A stretch of 25,049 nucleotides of DNA from UBA11704 sp964491805 (GTDB lineage: Bacteria; Patescibacteriota; Minisyncoccia; Phycocordibacterales; UBA5272), in assembly GCA_964491805.1 (NCBI GenBank), contig CAZBGU010000011.1:1-25049 (forward strand), read 5' to 3'. Numbering within the stretch: position 1 is the first letter of the stretch; each line of letters begins with the position of its first letter. The position numbers were made by a program, and so were the translations under genes. The notes under the pieces are model-generated. The model made no database searches. It saw only the letters and a program-made list of their open reading frames with translations, and was not told where the DNA came from. Of the stretch, positions 8,002 to 15,231 are shown piece by piece.

Positions 8002-8061
8002 TTTCTATTTTAGAAATCAAAAACCCATACGATGGTTATATCTACCAGAAAACAAGTCTAC

Positions 8062-8667
8062 CTATTGAGATGTAAATGTAACTGTTTTTGGAAGCTCAAA
8101 GAATGAATCATCAGCAGACCATGCCTCACAATTATAATCACCAACCTGACCACCGTTCCATGTATATGTTGTTGCTTGATTCTTCAAACCAGAACCTGCT
8201 GTAGAAATTTTTGTCTTGTATCCTTTATTAGGAGTGAGGCTGGTCCATGAATACATATAACCATCCTTAGCTATCATCGTTGTATTTAGGGACTGTCCAG
8301 CAACAGAATTAGAGAGTTCGGCGCGAACAAGTGCATCATGCATATAAACAACGCCTTTTGTTGTCATCGTTGCGACAACTTGAGTTATGTCACATTTATA
8401 TGATCCACCCTTACTCATAAACTCAGTGAAAGAAATTTTCTTTCCATTAGACTTTGTTTCTGTTGTGGTGGCGCTCGTAGATGTACTCATCATTATCTCT
8501 GTACTTGAGGCTAATGCCTCAGGTGTACTTGTAGAAACATCAACATGATTCGAAGCCTCAATTTCTCTAGCACTATCTTTTTCAACATATGTTGCCACTC
8601 CATAAAAAACACCAACCCCAATAATGAGCATACAAAAACCGAGCACCAGTTTACCAAAAATTGTCAT
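8062..8667 (-). CDS. Unknown membrane-anchored exported protein
   Basis: 201 residues. One N-terminal membrane helix (residues about 6-28, KLVLGFCMLIIGVGVFYGVA) with no lipobox. A Ser/Thr-rich linker (about residues 44-72, with runs such as STSTSATTTETKS) follows, then an extracytoplasmic domain of about 120 residues. That domain is beta-rich and has two Cys (YKCDITQ, DYNCEAW) that could form a disulfide. The repeated theme of short polar strands with Gly-Lys turns resembles small lipoprotein-like domains that bind apolar ligands, but no family is recognised. It lies 82 bases downstream of the Fe-S nuclease gene on the same strand and could be co-transcribed with it. Confidence 0.75.
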   Translation of the reverse strand: MTIFGKLVLGFCMLIIGVGVFYGVATYVEKDSAREIEASNHVDVSTSTPEALASSTEIMMSTSTSATTTETKSNGKKISFTEFMSKGGSYKCDITQVVATMTTKGVVYMHDALVRAELSNSVAGQSLNTTMIAKDGYMYSWTSLTPNKGYKTKISTAGSGLKNQATTYTWNGGQVGDYNCEAWSADDSFFELPKTVTFTSQ

Positions 8668-8749
8668 AGATTATTTACGTAATGATGGTTCATGTTTGAT
8701 AATACAAAAAGTATACTGCTGACCGAAACAAGAGACAAGACACGTGTAA

Positions 8750-9601
8750 TCATTTCAGTATGTATATATCCTGATTAAAGCCACCTACACCTATGTACTC
8801 TACCTCGGATTCCTCCCCTGCTTTTAATTTCAAAATTTCATCATAAATACGACAGTGAACACAACCATCTTCACCTTTTGGGCACAGGAACTCTTTTTTC
8901 TCTCGAGCTTCTTTAACTTTAACCGCAACTGCGTATACATCACGCCATGCTGTATCAAGGTCTGGTAACTCTTTCTCAACCATTTTATCTGTCTCTAAGT
9001 ACCAGTAGCTCGCCTTGGACACCCTACGTTTCTGAAGTGCATTACAAAGTAACAGGTAAATAGGTAGTTGCAGCGATGATTCTTTTTCTTCATGCTTACC
9101 AGTCTTAAAATCAATCATGTGCAATGTATCATCAGGAAGATACTCAATCCAATCAACAAGACCGTTCAAGATAATATTATCCTCTTCCGAAAGATAGAAG
9201 TTACACGGCATGTTACTCTGAGGCAACTTGATGCGCTTGTTCACCAGGAATCGCGGATCCTTGATAGCTACATTAATCATTTCTTTGCCACGTGCTTTGA
9301 ACTCATCTTCTTGCTCTTGTGACAAGAAACCGCCTTTCTTCCCTGTCACCTTCAACCACTCTTCTTCAAACTGTGCACGAAGGTCGCGACTCATTCTTTC
9401 AGCAGCAGGATAAGCACCAAGACCTTCAAGAACATTGTGTACAGCGATACCAAGTGACATATGAGGAGTTACCAGTGTCATCTTGCGGTTAGTCTTTGGG
9501 TCCTTATATACATTATGAAGATAGTAGAGCCGAGGGCATTTAATAAAATCCCCCATAGAAGAATGTGACACCCACACTGCAGAATATTTATCAAGAGCCA
9601 T
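8750..9601 (-). CDS. Stand-alone PD-(D/E)XK nuclease with predicted Fe-S cluster
   Basis: 283 residues from the ATG at 9601. The frame stays open upstream to 9982, but that extension reads through the neighbouring GC-rich cassette and lies before the promoter (9613-9621), so it is rejected. RecB/AddB/Cas4-like nuclease core: CPRLYYLHNV near residue 22, GIAVHNVLE near 55, the Asp of GLVDWIEYL, MIDFKTGK (catalytic DxK) and QLPIYLLL. One Cys at the N-terminus and three at the C-terminus (CPKGEDGCVHC) have the spacing expected for the [4Fe-4S] staple of AddB and Cas4. No helicase domain is present. It sits just beyond the helicase-nuclease gene on the same strand, which suggests a split AddAB-like DNA end-processing pair. 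It ends with TGA. Confidence 0.85.
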   Translation of the reverse strand: MALDKYSAVWVSHSSMGDFIKCPRLYYLHNVYKDPKTNRKMTLVTPHMSLGIAVHNVLEGLGAYPAAERMSRDLRAQFEEEWLKVTGKKGGFLSQEQEDEFKARGKEMINVAIKDPRFLVNKRIKLPQSNMPCNFYLSEEDNIILNGLVDWIEYLPDDTLHMIDFKTGKHEEKESSLQLPIYLLLCNALQKRRVSKASYWYLETDKMVEKELPDLDTAWRDVYAVAVKVKEAREKKEFLCPKGEDGCVHCRIYDEILKLKAGEESEVEYIGVGGFNQDIYILK

Positions 9602-9612
9602 ATATAAAAATG

Positions 9613-9621
9613 AGTATAGCA
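9613..9621 (-). promoter_or_regulatory. Extended -10 promoter of the Fe-S nuclease gene
   Basis: Minus strand TGC-TATACT, 11 bases before the ATG at 9601. It predicts a leader of about 4 bases and fixes the start codon. Confidence 0.65.
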
Positions 9622-9733
9622 AAGGAATGACAAGGTTAGTAGACATCAGCATCGAGCAGTGTCCTGCGTTTCTCTTTTTTTTAAAATATTGTAGAATGTA
9701 TAGTGGCAAAATCGCCAGATACGAGGCAGATAC

Positions 9734-9958
9734 ATGATCGCCAAAAAAGAAAAGGGTGCGCAGCACCCGGGCCAAGCGCGCGGTAGCGCGCGCAAGAAGG
9801 CAAAGCGGGCCGAACGTTGGCTGAAATATGCTGACGTCAAGGCGCGCCAAGTTGGCCAGCGTGCCATGAATTCTGAACAGGTCAACCAGGAGGCGCGTGC
9901 ACGTACTGTGCCGACGAGACAGCCACCTGCTGCTGAACGGCGCTGGTATTTCCAATAA
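9734..9958 (+). CDS. Small basic GC-rich protein of unknown function
   Basis: 74 residues, rich in Arg, Lys, Ala and Gln (starts MIAKKEKGAQHPGQARG), with no membrane helix. A nucleic-acid-binding role is conceivable from charge alone. GAGG sits 7 bases before the ATG, -10-like sequences (TAGAAT, TATAGT) lie at 9692-9704, and an intrinsic terminator follows at 9977-10021. The gene runs opposite to its two neighbours and is much GC-richer than they are. The first codons contain two perfect hairpins: GGGTGC/GCACCC at 9754-9768 and GCGCGC/GCGCGC at 9776-9791. The cassette could instead be a structured RNA. It lies between the two nuclease genes. No family is recognised. Confidence 0.55.
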   Translation: MIAKKEKGAQHPGQARGSARKKAKRAERWLKYADVKARQVGQRAMNSEQVNQEARARTVPTRQPPAAERRWYFQ

Positions 9959-9976
9959 GCCGGCACCGCCACACGA

Positions 9977-10021
9977 GCCCATCCCAACAAACCGGGGTGG
10001 GCCGTTCTACTTTCTATTTTT
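9977..10021 (+). terminator. Terminator of the 9734-9958 gene
   Basis: Stem GCCCATCCC / GGGGTGGGC (9 pairs including one U-G that pairs only in plus-strand RNA), loop of 8 bases, then a U-rich tail ending TATTTTT. The wobble pair supports plus-strand function. Confidence 0.75.
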
Positions 10022-10072
10022 ATAATGCAAAACATTCGCAAACCATACACTCGTTCAAGGTCTAGCAACAAG

Positions 10073-13000
10073 CTATACCCTCCCGTCAATTAGATCATCT
10101 TCAAATTGAAGCAAACCTTTGAACGTCTCACCGTATGAAGAAATGTCAGGGACGATATCAAGGGTGACAATTTTTTTATACACCACTTCAACAAGCTTTC
10201 TCGTTCGCTCAATCTCCACATCACTTGCATCAAGAACAAGCTCAGTAAATTTCTCTTCTTCAACGAACCATAGTGACAACTTACCAACAGGAAGATCTTT
10301 GTAATGAATTGAATTCTCAAGAAGTAGTTTATAGACAATGAGCTGCTGGCGATATTTATGAAGTTTTATTTTATCAGCATCGGTCTTTGCTTCATCCCAT
10401 GAGGTGTATGCCTTGCCCGTCTTAAAGTCAACTACTTCGTAATGTTTATCCTTCACTGAGAGAAGGTCTAGTTTACCGATTATATGTGCATCACCGAGCG
10501 TGACCCCTTCGTTCTTCATATCAACTTCTATTGCATCCTCTTTGGTGAACATGTTCTTCGTCATCAGATGTAACCGTCCAAGTACCTCTTCGCCGCGTGC
10601 ACTTTGCTTTACCATCTCATGCTTCGGCAACCTTCCCCGAGAAAGCTCTTTATTGAAAACAGTAATAAGATACGCAAGTGGCGCAACTTCACCATTATGA
10701 TACTTTGGATACATTACAATCTCTTCGATTGCCTTATGAATTGCAGAACCATACACACCTGATGGATTCATAGGCTGTGGAAAGCGAAGAAGATTTTGCT
10801 CAATAAAATAGAGAGGTCCACCTTCTGACAAGTTGATGAAGTTATTGAGATGCGTTACTGGCATCTTATAATTCTTAACAAGGCGACGAAGAAGAACCCA
10901 TTCATCTTCTTTATATGGCTCTTTGTGTAGCGACAGCGCATTCTCATGAGCTTCAATTGGTACATCGTCATGTGTGCCACCAGACTGAATATCATCCTGC
11001 GGTAGATATCGTACTTGAGCATCGTGACTCGTGATATGAAGCGTATGCTTTGCACGAGTAATAGCAACATAAAGTAATCTAATAAAATCATCTTCGGTGT
11101 CACCTGCTGGTTGCATGAGTGGTATGAGTGGTGAAGGAAGTGGTGCGATGTTGGTGCGCGGCGATTTAGTCCACAATGCATCATGTGTTGACACGATATA
11201 CACTGTTCCGAACTCTAGCCCCTTTGATGCATGAGCTGTCATAAGTTGCACCGAGTGCTCATGCTTCATAAATGGCGATTCACTCACAAGAGCAATATCG
11301 TGATCAATATGCATTTTCACAAATGCTGCAACATCAGTCACCAGAAGTATCTCACCTTCTTTCCATTCCCTGAGCGCTTCAATGAATGTCTTGAGTGATG
11401 CCAGGAAGGCAACGTACGTAGTTGGACTTTTCTTAATTAACTCACGAGAAAAATAGTACTCCTTAAATCCACTCACTTCCATGAATTTCTCCAAAATATG
11501 TTCAAGTGGCGTCGATACCCCCTCTACTGCAAGCTCAGCAAGAAGTGTACCGATGGTTCGCAGCTTCTCATGTTTGGTTGTGAGAAGAATATCTGTCCAA
11601 CTTTTATGATTTTCTTTTGCCTCGACAGCAAGCGTAAATAAACCAATCCTATCAATCTGAAAACATGGATGAGCAAGAAGCTTTGGTAAAATATATTCTG
11701 CGGTTGTTTCATGCTCCATCACTGAAGCTATGTACTCACACATCTCGATGAGAATCTTCACATGTGGCTCGTCGAACACATTCGCCTTTTTGATATATTC
11801 ATACGGCACTTGCTCACGATCAAGATATGGCAGCAGTGCACGAAGTTCTCTATGACCACGAGACAATATTGCGATATCGCTAGCGTCCACCCCATCATCA
11901 AGCTGCTTACGAATAGATCTAGCAACGTGTGCATACTCAGCAACATCTGACGAGGTGGCAGTGATAGTAATGGTACTTGCAGGAAGTGACGTGTTCTTTG
12001 CAGTAAGTATCTTGGTAATGTCATTATACTTATCTTCAAGACGTGCCTTACCAGGAATCTGTGTAACAACAGCACGAGCCAGATCAAGTATCTCTTGCGT
12101 CGAACGATAGTTCTTATCAAGTACAATAGTTGTTACATCTTTATAGAGTGCATCACGGAATCGCATCATATGTGAAATCTCAGCGCCTTGGAATTTATAG
12201 ATCGCCTGATCATCATCCCCTACCACCATGACGTTCGGCCTCCCTTCATGCACCTCTGCCTGACTGATAGCGCGCACAAGTGACATCTGCGCTTCGTTGG
12301 TATCTTGGAATTCATCAACAAGAATATATTGATACTGCTCTTCGAGCGCTGTACGAAGTATCGTATGATCACGTAACGCGTGAGCAACTTCGATAATCAT
12401 GTCATCATAGTCATAGAGTGCGCGCTTATACATTTCTTCACTGTAACGCTTATATAATTCACCAACTGCAAAGATCTTCTCTTCATTATGTGCATCCTTC
12501 AGTAATAGTCCGTCATCTCCTTTTACCGTGAACTTCGCCTTCCAGTCACCAAGAGGTTCTGTCTTACCAAGCACATATGATGCGTCAAGAGCACTTGATA
12601 ACATCTTTGCAAGATAAAGCGATGTTGTTCCTTTGAGGGCTCGTAGTTCATCTACAATTGTTTCGATATCATCTAATTTCTTACTAGAAAGTCTTTCAGG
12701 CCAACGTGCGAGAATTGAATTTATTTTTTTATACTCCTTTGGCAATTCTTTGATCACCGAAAGGTACTCATCTGCGGTATATCCATAACTTTTAATATGC
12801 TTAATACGATCTGCAACATCACGCAAGTATACGAACCCCTTCTCTGGATGGTAACTAGCAAGCGGATGACCGTGTGGAAGTGATGTAAACAGTGATTCAA
12901 GTATTTCTGCACGCGCAACATCATTCGCTTGAGAAAAGTGCGCTGCCGACCAGAAGAATTCTGGATGTCGAGAAATAATATGATTACAAAATGCATGAAA

Positions 13001-13312
13001 AGTAAAAATAGAAACCCTGTATGCATCACTCCCAATAAGCGCTGCGAGACGCTCACGCATGTTGATAGCACCATTTTCGGTAAAGGTCAGACAAAGAATA
13101 TTATGTGGCGAGACAGTACCTTGTCGCAAAATGTTTCCGACACGAAGTGACAAAAGTTCAGTTTTGCCCGACCCAGGACCTGCAACTACAAGCACCGGAC
13201 CCTCGGTTGCGTCCACCGCCATCTTCTGTTCTTTGTTAAGCGATGTATACCGCTCTTCAAATGTCTTCATGGAAACTTTTTTTGGTGTATCATTCTTTGT
13301 CGTAGATTTCAT
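10073..13312 (-). CDS. UvrD/PcrA-like helicase fused to a PD-(D/E)XK nuclease
   Basis: 1079 residues. Superfamily 1A DNA helicase: Walker A GPGSGKT (residues 45-51), motif II VDEFQDTN near 335, motif III GDDDQAIYKFQGA near 365, motif IV NYRST near 404, motif V TAHASKGLEF and motif VI YVAITRAKHTL near 750. The C-terminal 230 residues form a RecB-family nuclease: AIHKAIEEI, GKLDLLSV, the catalytic VVDFKTGK near 960, and the YRQQLIVYKLLL motif. The architecture resembles AddA or the CPR UvrD-nuclease proteins and predicts coupled unwinding and cutting of DNA ends in double-strand break repair. The start at 13312 is set by TATACT (13319-13324) only 6 bases upstream, a leaderless arrangement. Its likely partner is the Fe-S nuclease at 8750-9601, separated from it by the GC-rich cassette. 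Confidence 0.95.
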   Translation of the reverse strand: MKSTTKNDTPKKVSMKTFEERYTSLNKEQKMAVDATEGPVLVVAGPGSGKTELLSLRVGNILRQGTVSPHNILCLTFTENGAINMRERLAALIGSDAYRVSIFTFHAFCNHIISRHPEFFWSAAHFSQANDVARAEILESLFTSLPHGHPLASYHPEKGFVYLRDVADRIKHIKSYGYTADEYLSVIKELPKEYKKINSILARWPERLSSKKLDDIETIVDELRALKGTTSLYLAKMLSSALDASYVLGKTEPLGDWKAKFTVKGDDGLLLKDAHNEEKIFAVGELYKRYSEEMYKRALYDYDDMIIEVAHALRDHTILRTALEEQYQYILVDEFQDTNEAQMSLVRAISQAEVHEGRPNVMVVGDDDQAIYKFQGAEISHMMRFRDALYKDVTTIVLDKNYRSTQEILDLARAVVTQIPGKARLEDKYNDITKILTAKNTSLPASTITITATSSDVAEYAHVARSIRKQLDDGVDASDIAILSRGHRELRALLPYLDREQVPYEYIKKANVFDEPHVKILIEMCEYIASVMEHETTAEYILPKLLAHPCFQIDRIGLFTLAVEAKENHKSWTDILLTTKHEKLRTIGTLLAELAVEGVSTPLEHILEKFMEVSGFKEYYFSRELIKKSPTTYVAFLASLKTFIEALREWKEGEILLVTDVAAFVKMHIDHDIALVSESPFMKHEHSVQLMTAHASKGLEFGTVYIVSTHDALWTKSPRTNIAPLPSPLIPLMQPAGDTEDDFIRLLYVAITRAKHTLHITSHDAQVRYLPQDDIQSGGTHDDVPIEAHENALSLHKEPYKEDEWVLLRRLVKNYKMPVTHLNNFINLSEGGPLYFIEQNLLRFPQPMNPSGVYGSAIHKAIEEIVMYPKYHNGEVAPLAYLITVFNKELSRGRLPKHEMVKQSARGEEVLGRLHLMTKNMFTKEDAIEVDMKNEGVTLGDAHIIGKLDLLSVKDKHYEVVDFKTGKAYTSWDEAKTDADKIKLHKYRQQLIVYKLLLENSIHYKDLPVGKLSLWFVEEEKFTELVLDASDVEIERTRKLVEVVYKKIVTLDIVPDISSYGETFKGLLQFEDDLIDGRV

Positions 13313-13318
13313 GTACTA

Positions 13319-13324
13319 AGTATA
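13319..13324 (-). promoter_or_regulatory. -10 box of the helicase-nuclease gene
   Basis: Minus strand TATACT with exactly 6 bases between it and the ATG at 13312, predicting a leaderless mRNA. No clear -35. Confidence 0.55.
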
Positions 13325-13382
13325 CGACATATTAATCGGCAGCACACTTCAATAGCTTTTATAACAAGATCTTTGTTTTCTG

Positions 13383-13991
13383 TTAAAAATCAGTGCCTTG
13401 CAACTTTGCAACAAGAACCCTAAAAGATTCTGTTGCTGCTGAAAATCTCATAACAAGAGGATGCTCGTTGCCGAGTTTTTCGGAAACAACTCCTAGTGTT
13501 TGCTCATGGAACCAGAGACGATTGCGAGCGCTCGATCTAAAGCGTGATGCAAATAGTCCATCCTCTTGTTGTATATCTCTAATAAAACTTTCTGTGTTAT
13601 GAATCTTATCTGCACAAGAAACCATAGCACTCTCCAATCCTCCTTCTCGAAGCGTCTTGAGATACAACTCCTTCCTGGTAAGCCACGGCATCTGTTCGCT
13701 CGCACCCTTGTTAGCGTCTAATGGTTCTGTGACATGCTGAACAATCGACGCAACTCGAGCACCACAATCTGCAACCAGGGTATCAAATGTATATCTAGGA
13801 ACATCTTCCAACGTGTCATGCATGAGCCCTGCAATAATAATATCTTCATCACTCGTCACTTCTGAGAGAATTGATGCCACAGCAAAAAGATGACTCACAT
13901 ATGGAGTTTTTTCGACATCGTTTCGAGTTTGGTCACGATGGAGGCGTGATGCGAGTTTAATTGCTTCATCAAGACGTTGAGTGAATACCAT
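13383..13991 (-). CDS. HD-domain phosphohydrolase, SpoT/MESH1-like
   Basis: 202 residues from the ATG at 13991. The frame stays open further upstream, but TGG-TATACT (14001-14009) lies 9 bases before this ATG and the upstream part is shadow of a GC-rich plus-strand gene. The HD-domain pattern of RelA/SpoT hydrolases is visible: an early His in LHRDQT, TPYVSHLFAVA with the second His, LMHDTLEDV (metal-binding HD plus ED) and CADKIHNTESFI with the later Asp. No synthetase, TGS or ACT domain is present, so it is a small alarmone hydrolase type. It would degrade (p)ppGpp to GDP/GTP, or a related nucleotide. No (p)ppGpp synthetase is seen in the window. Substrate is inferred from family. Confidence 0.85.
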   Translation of the reverse strand: MVFTQRLDEAIKLASRLHRDQTRNDVEKTPYVSHLFAVASILSEVTSDEDIIIAGLMHDTLEDVPRYTFDTLVADCGARVASIVQHVTEPLDANKGASEQMPWLTRKELYLKTLREGGLESAMVSCADKIHNTESFIRDIQQEDGLFASRFRSSARNRLWFHEQTLGVVSEKLGNEHPLVMRFSAATESFRVLVAKLQGTDF

Positions 13992-14000
13992 ACGTCGGCT

Positions 14001-14009
14001 AGTATACCA
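14001..14009 (-). promoter_or_regulatory. Extended -10 promoter of the HD hydrolase gene
   Basis: Minus strand TGG-TATACT, 9 bases before the ATG at 13991, giving a leader of about 2 bases and setting the start. Confidence 0.6.
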
Positions 14010-14136
14010 GATACTTACAAGGATCCTCATCTGAATTACTAAATATAGCAGTAGGACGAGTGTCACAGGGCTTCTTGTCCTGTGGTATCTCATTGCGAGC
14101 TGGGGCGTCCCACGACCTGGGTACCTCGTCGCAGTC

Positions 14137-14148
14137 GGAGGATCCTCC
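14137..14148 (+). promoter_or_regulatory. SD sequence embedded in a 12-base palindrome
   Basis: GGAGGATCCTCC directly precedes the ATG at 14149. Its 8-base core (AGGATCCT) is also present upstream at 14020-14027, so leader and SD could pair alternatively. A further inverted repeat, CACAGG / CCTGTG, lies at 14064-14084. This suggests translational control by RNA folding. Confidence 0.4.
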
Positions 14149-14328
14149 ATGGGGGGAGTGATCTTCGGCATCTCGACCATGGCCGCCTATGGTGGTCTGG
14201 TGACGAAGATGCAGTGGGGACTCTACTTCCTGTTCGCCTTCTTCGCCCTGACGACCGGGAACGGCGTAGGTCTGTTGTGGCACTGCTGTGTCACGAAAAG
14301 GCAGGAGATCATGAACAAGCCCGAATGA
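14149..14328 (+). CDS. 59-residue GC-rich membrane protein of unknown function
   Basis: ATG at 14149, 7 bases after GGAGG, to TGA at 14326-14328. It starts MGGVIFGISTMAAYGG and contains two hydrophobic segments: about residues 2-18, and 24-46 around LYFLFAFFALTTG. A Cys pair (HCCVTKR) and a charged tail follow, so it is probably a small two-helix membrane protein. The SD lies inside the perfect palindrome GGAGGATCCTCC (14137-14148), which could hide it. The frame is open further upstream to 14035 but has no ATG, GTG or TTG there. An intrinsic terminator follows at 14350-14381. The gene is clearly GC-richer than the flanking HD and Ada-like genes, suggesting different origin. No family is recognised. 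Confidence 0.6.
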   Translation: MGGVIFGISTMAAYGGLVTKMQWGLYFLFAFFALTTGNGVGLLWHCCVTKRQEIMNKPE

Positions 14329-14349
14329 GAAGGAGGCTTTTGTACGGAC

Positions 14350-14381
14350 AAGGCTCCGGCACACAAGTGCTGGAGCCTTTT
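14350..14381 (+). terminator. Terminator of the 14149-14328 gene
   Basis: 13-pair stem AAGGCTCCGGCAC / GTGCTGGAGCCTT with loop ACAA, followed by TT (four T in all). One G-U pair exists only in plus-strand RNA, supporting plus-strand use. Confidence 0.75.
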
Positions 14382-14406
14382 CATATGCACACAACCAACC
14401 TTCAAG

Positions 14407-14472
14407 CTACTTCTTTGCAGTCTTTTTTGGTTTCTTTGTCTCTTTTTTATGTGTTTTTGTTTCTTTTGCCAT
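14407..14472 (-). CDS. 21-residue lysine-rich peptide (candidate)
   Basis: Minus-strand ATG at 14472 to TAG at 14407. The peptide begins MAKETKTHKKETKKP and ends KKTAKK. About half of the residues are Lys, with Thr and Pro, like the basic tails of DNA- or RNA-binding proteins. A TATACT box lies 18 bases upstream of the ATG, similar to core-gene promoters here; no SD. The ORF is too short for composition to prove coding, and low-complexity A-rich sequence could produce it by chance. Confidence 0.35.
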   Translation of the reverse strand: MAKETKTHKKETKKPKKTAKK

Positions 14473-14693
14473 ATATATGTATATATAAAGTATAGCGGGC
14501 GAACTCAAAGATAGATAGTGGATAACACCTAACTTTTCTACACAACCCATCTTTCTACTTTATAGTCTAATTCCACAATCCAACACTTTTTATATATTCG
14601 TTGCCACCCAGCATCTTTTTGCTTTTCAATATCATATCAGCAATGTCTAGTATGATCACATTGTCTCAGTTGCTTAGATAACGCCAGTATCTC

Positions 14694-14722
14694 TTGACAT
14701 TTTTATTGTATTCATATAGTAT
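14694..14722 (+). promoter_or_regulatory. Promoter of the candidate small RNA
   Basis: Perfect TTGACA (14694-14699), 17-base spacer, TAGTAT (14717-14722). Predicted transcription start near 14729. The stretch from 14473 to 14693 upstream is AT-rich with no gene seen. Confidence 0.7.
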
Positions 14723-14728
14723 GCTAAA

Positions 14729-14832
14729 TAAGCAGGACCAGAACCCTCCTCCTTCCTCTCCCTCTGGCCAACCACCACATTGGCCTTCGGTCCTGCTGGC
14801 CTCGCACTCCGCGTGCGGGGCCTCTTTTTTTT
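14729..14832 (+). ncRNA. Candidate small RNA with C/U-rich single strand
   Basis: About 100 bases with no convincing ORF. Predicted fold: P1 AGCAGGACC (14731-14739) pairs perfectly with GGTCCTGCT (14789-14797). P2 GGCCAA / TTGGCC (14766-14785) has the 8-base loop CCACCACA. P3 is the terminator, a 10-pair stem 14798-14807 / 14813-14822, followed by TCTTTTTTTT. One U-G pair in P3 exists only in plus-strand RNA. Between P1 and P2 lies an unpaired stretch (14740-14765) made almost only of C and U, with CCCTCCTCC, which could pair with GGAGG-type SD sequences. By analogy with C-rich regulatory RNAs of Gram-positive bacteria, it may block ribosome binding on target mRNAs; that role is inference. 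Confidence 0.65.
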
Positions 14833-14852
14833 ATTGTATCAAGCGAATTTTC

Positions 14853-15209
14853 TTATTTATTGCAAAGCTTAGAGAGCCTCCTGCCAAAACCTTTAGCCTC
14901 CTCTTCTGACGCAAAGAAAATCTTGTTCTTTTGACTAATTCTAGACGAACCTGCACACCAACTAAATGTATAGGTTGTACCTTTTTTACTACCAAAAGGA
15001 TGAGTTAACTCGACAGGCGGTCTATTTTTATCTTGCTCATCTTTATTACCTTCCAGATAGACAACTGCTTGCCGTTTTTCTAAAGCAACACTATGCACAT
15101 ACACAGTAATAAGTCCAAAACATAATGCCGATACTAACAAGCTTATAATTGGCACTAAAGTGAGCTGCCTATTGATTTTTTTGCAATAGTCTTGTATACT
15201 GCTTTTCAT
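14853..15209 (-). CDS. Membrane-anchored protein with Ada-like Cys domain
   Basis: 118 residues. One N-terminal membrane helix (about residues 18-40, around LVPIISLLVSALCFGLITVY) and an outside C-terminal domain. The segment FGSKKGTTYTFSWC is followed by a basic turn, NKIFFASEEEAKG and a final LCNK. This resembles the small domain related to the metal-binding region of Ada that is common on membrane-anchored proteins of Patescibacteria (pattern GSKxGxxYHxxWCxGxxxIxxxNxIxFxSxEEAxxxGxxxxxxC). Only two of the four Cys of true Ada remain, so DNA repair is not implied. Function unknown. It is divergent from rpmA with only 22 bases between the two start codons. Confidence 0.75.
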   Translation of the reverse strand: MKSSIQDYCKKINRQLTLVPIISLLVSALCFGLITVYVHSVALEKRQAVVYLEGNKDEQDKNRPPVELTHPFGSKKGTTYTFSWCAGSSRISQKNKIFFASEEEAKGFGRRLSKLCNK

Positions 15210-15227
15210 AAAACTATATTAATTATA
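15192..15227. promoter_or_regulatory. Overlapping divergent promoters, rpmA and the Ada-like gene
   Basis: Plus strand: TTGTAT (15192-15197), 17-base spacer, TATATT (15215-15220), 11 bases before the rpmA ATG at 15232. Minus strand: TATAAT (15227-15222), 12 bases before the ATG at 15209. The two -10 boxes are adjacent, so the promoters must compete for polymerase. Confidence 0.55.
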
Positions 15228-15231
15228 CGCT

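Noticed and set aside
8750..8752. Alternative genetic code (TGA as Gly, code 25) considered because of the CPR host
   Set aside because: TGA ends the full-length Fe-S nuclease gene, and no in-frame TGA interrupts core genes.
9602..9982. Upstream extension of the Fe-S nuclease frame
   Set aside because: It reads through the promoter and the oppositely oriented GC-rich cassette; the extended -10 at 9613-9621 sets the start at 9601.
13992..14180. N-terminal extension of the HD hydrolase
   Set aside because: Lies upstream of the TGG-TATACT box and is the shadow of the GC-rich plus-strand gene; the family N-terminus begins near MVFTQRLDEA.
14082..14495. Long plus-strand frame over the GC-rich cassette
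   Set aside because: No SD at its start, runs through the terminator, and Arg-rich shadow composition; the 59-residue frame has the ideal SD.
14694..14909. Proline-rich ORF over the small RNA
   Set aside because: Its start lies within the promoter, the in-frame ATG overlaps the -10, and it translates the terminator; pairing evidence favours a non-coding RNA.
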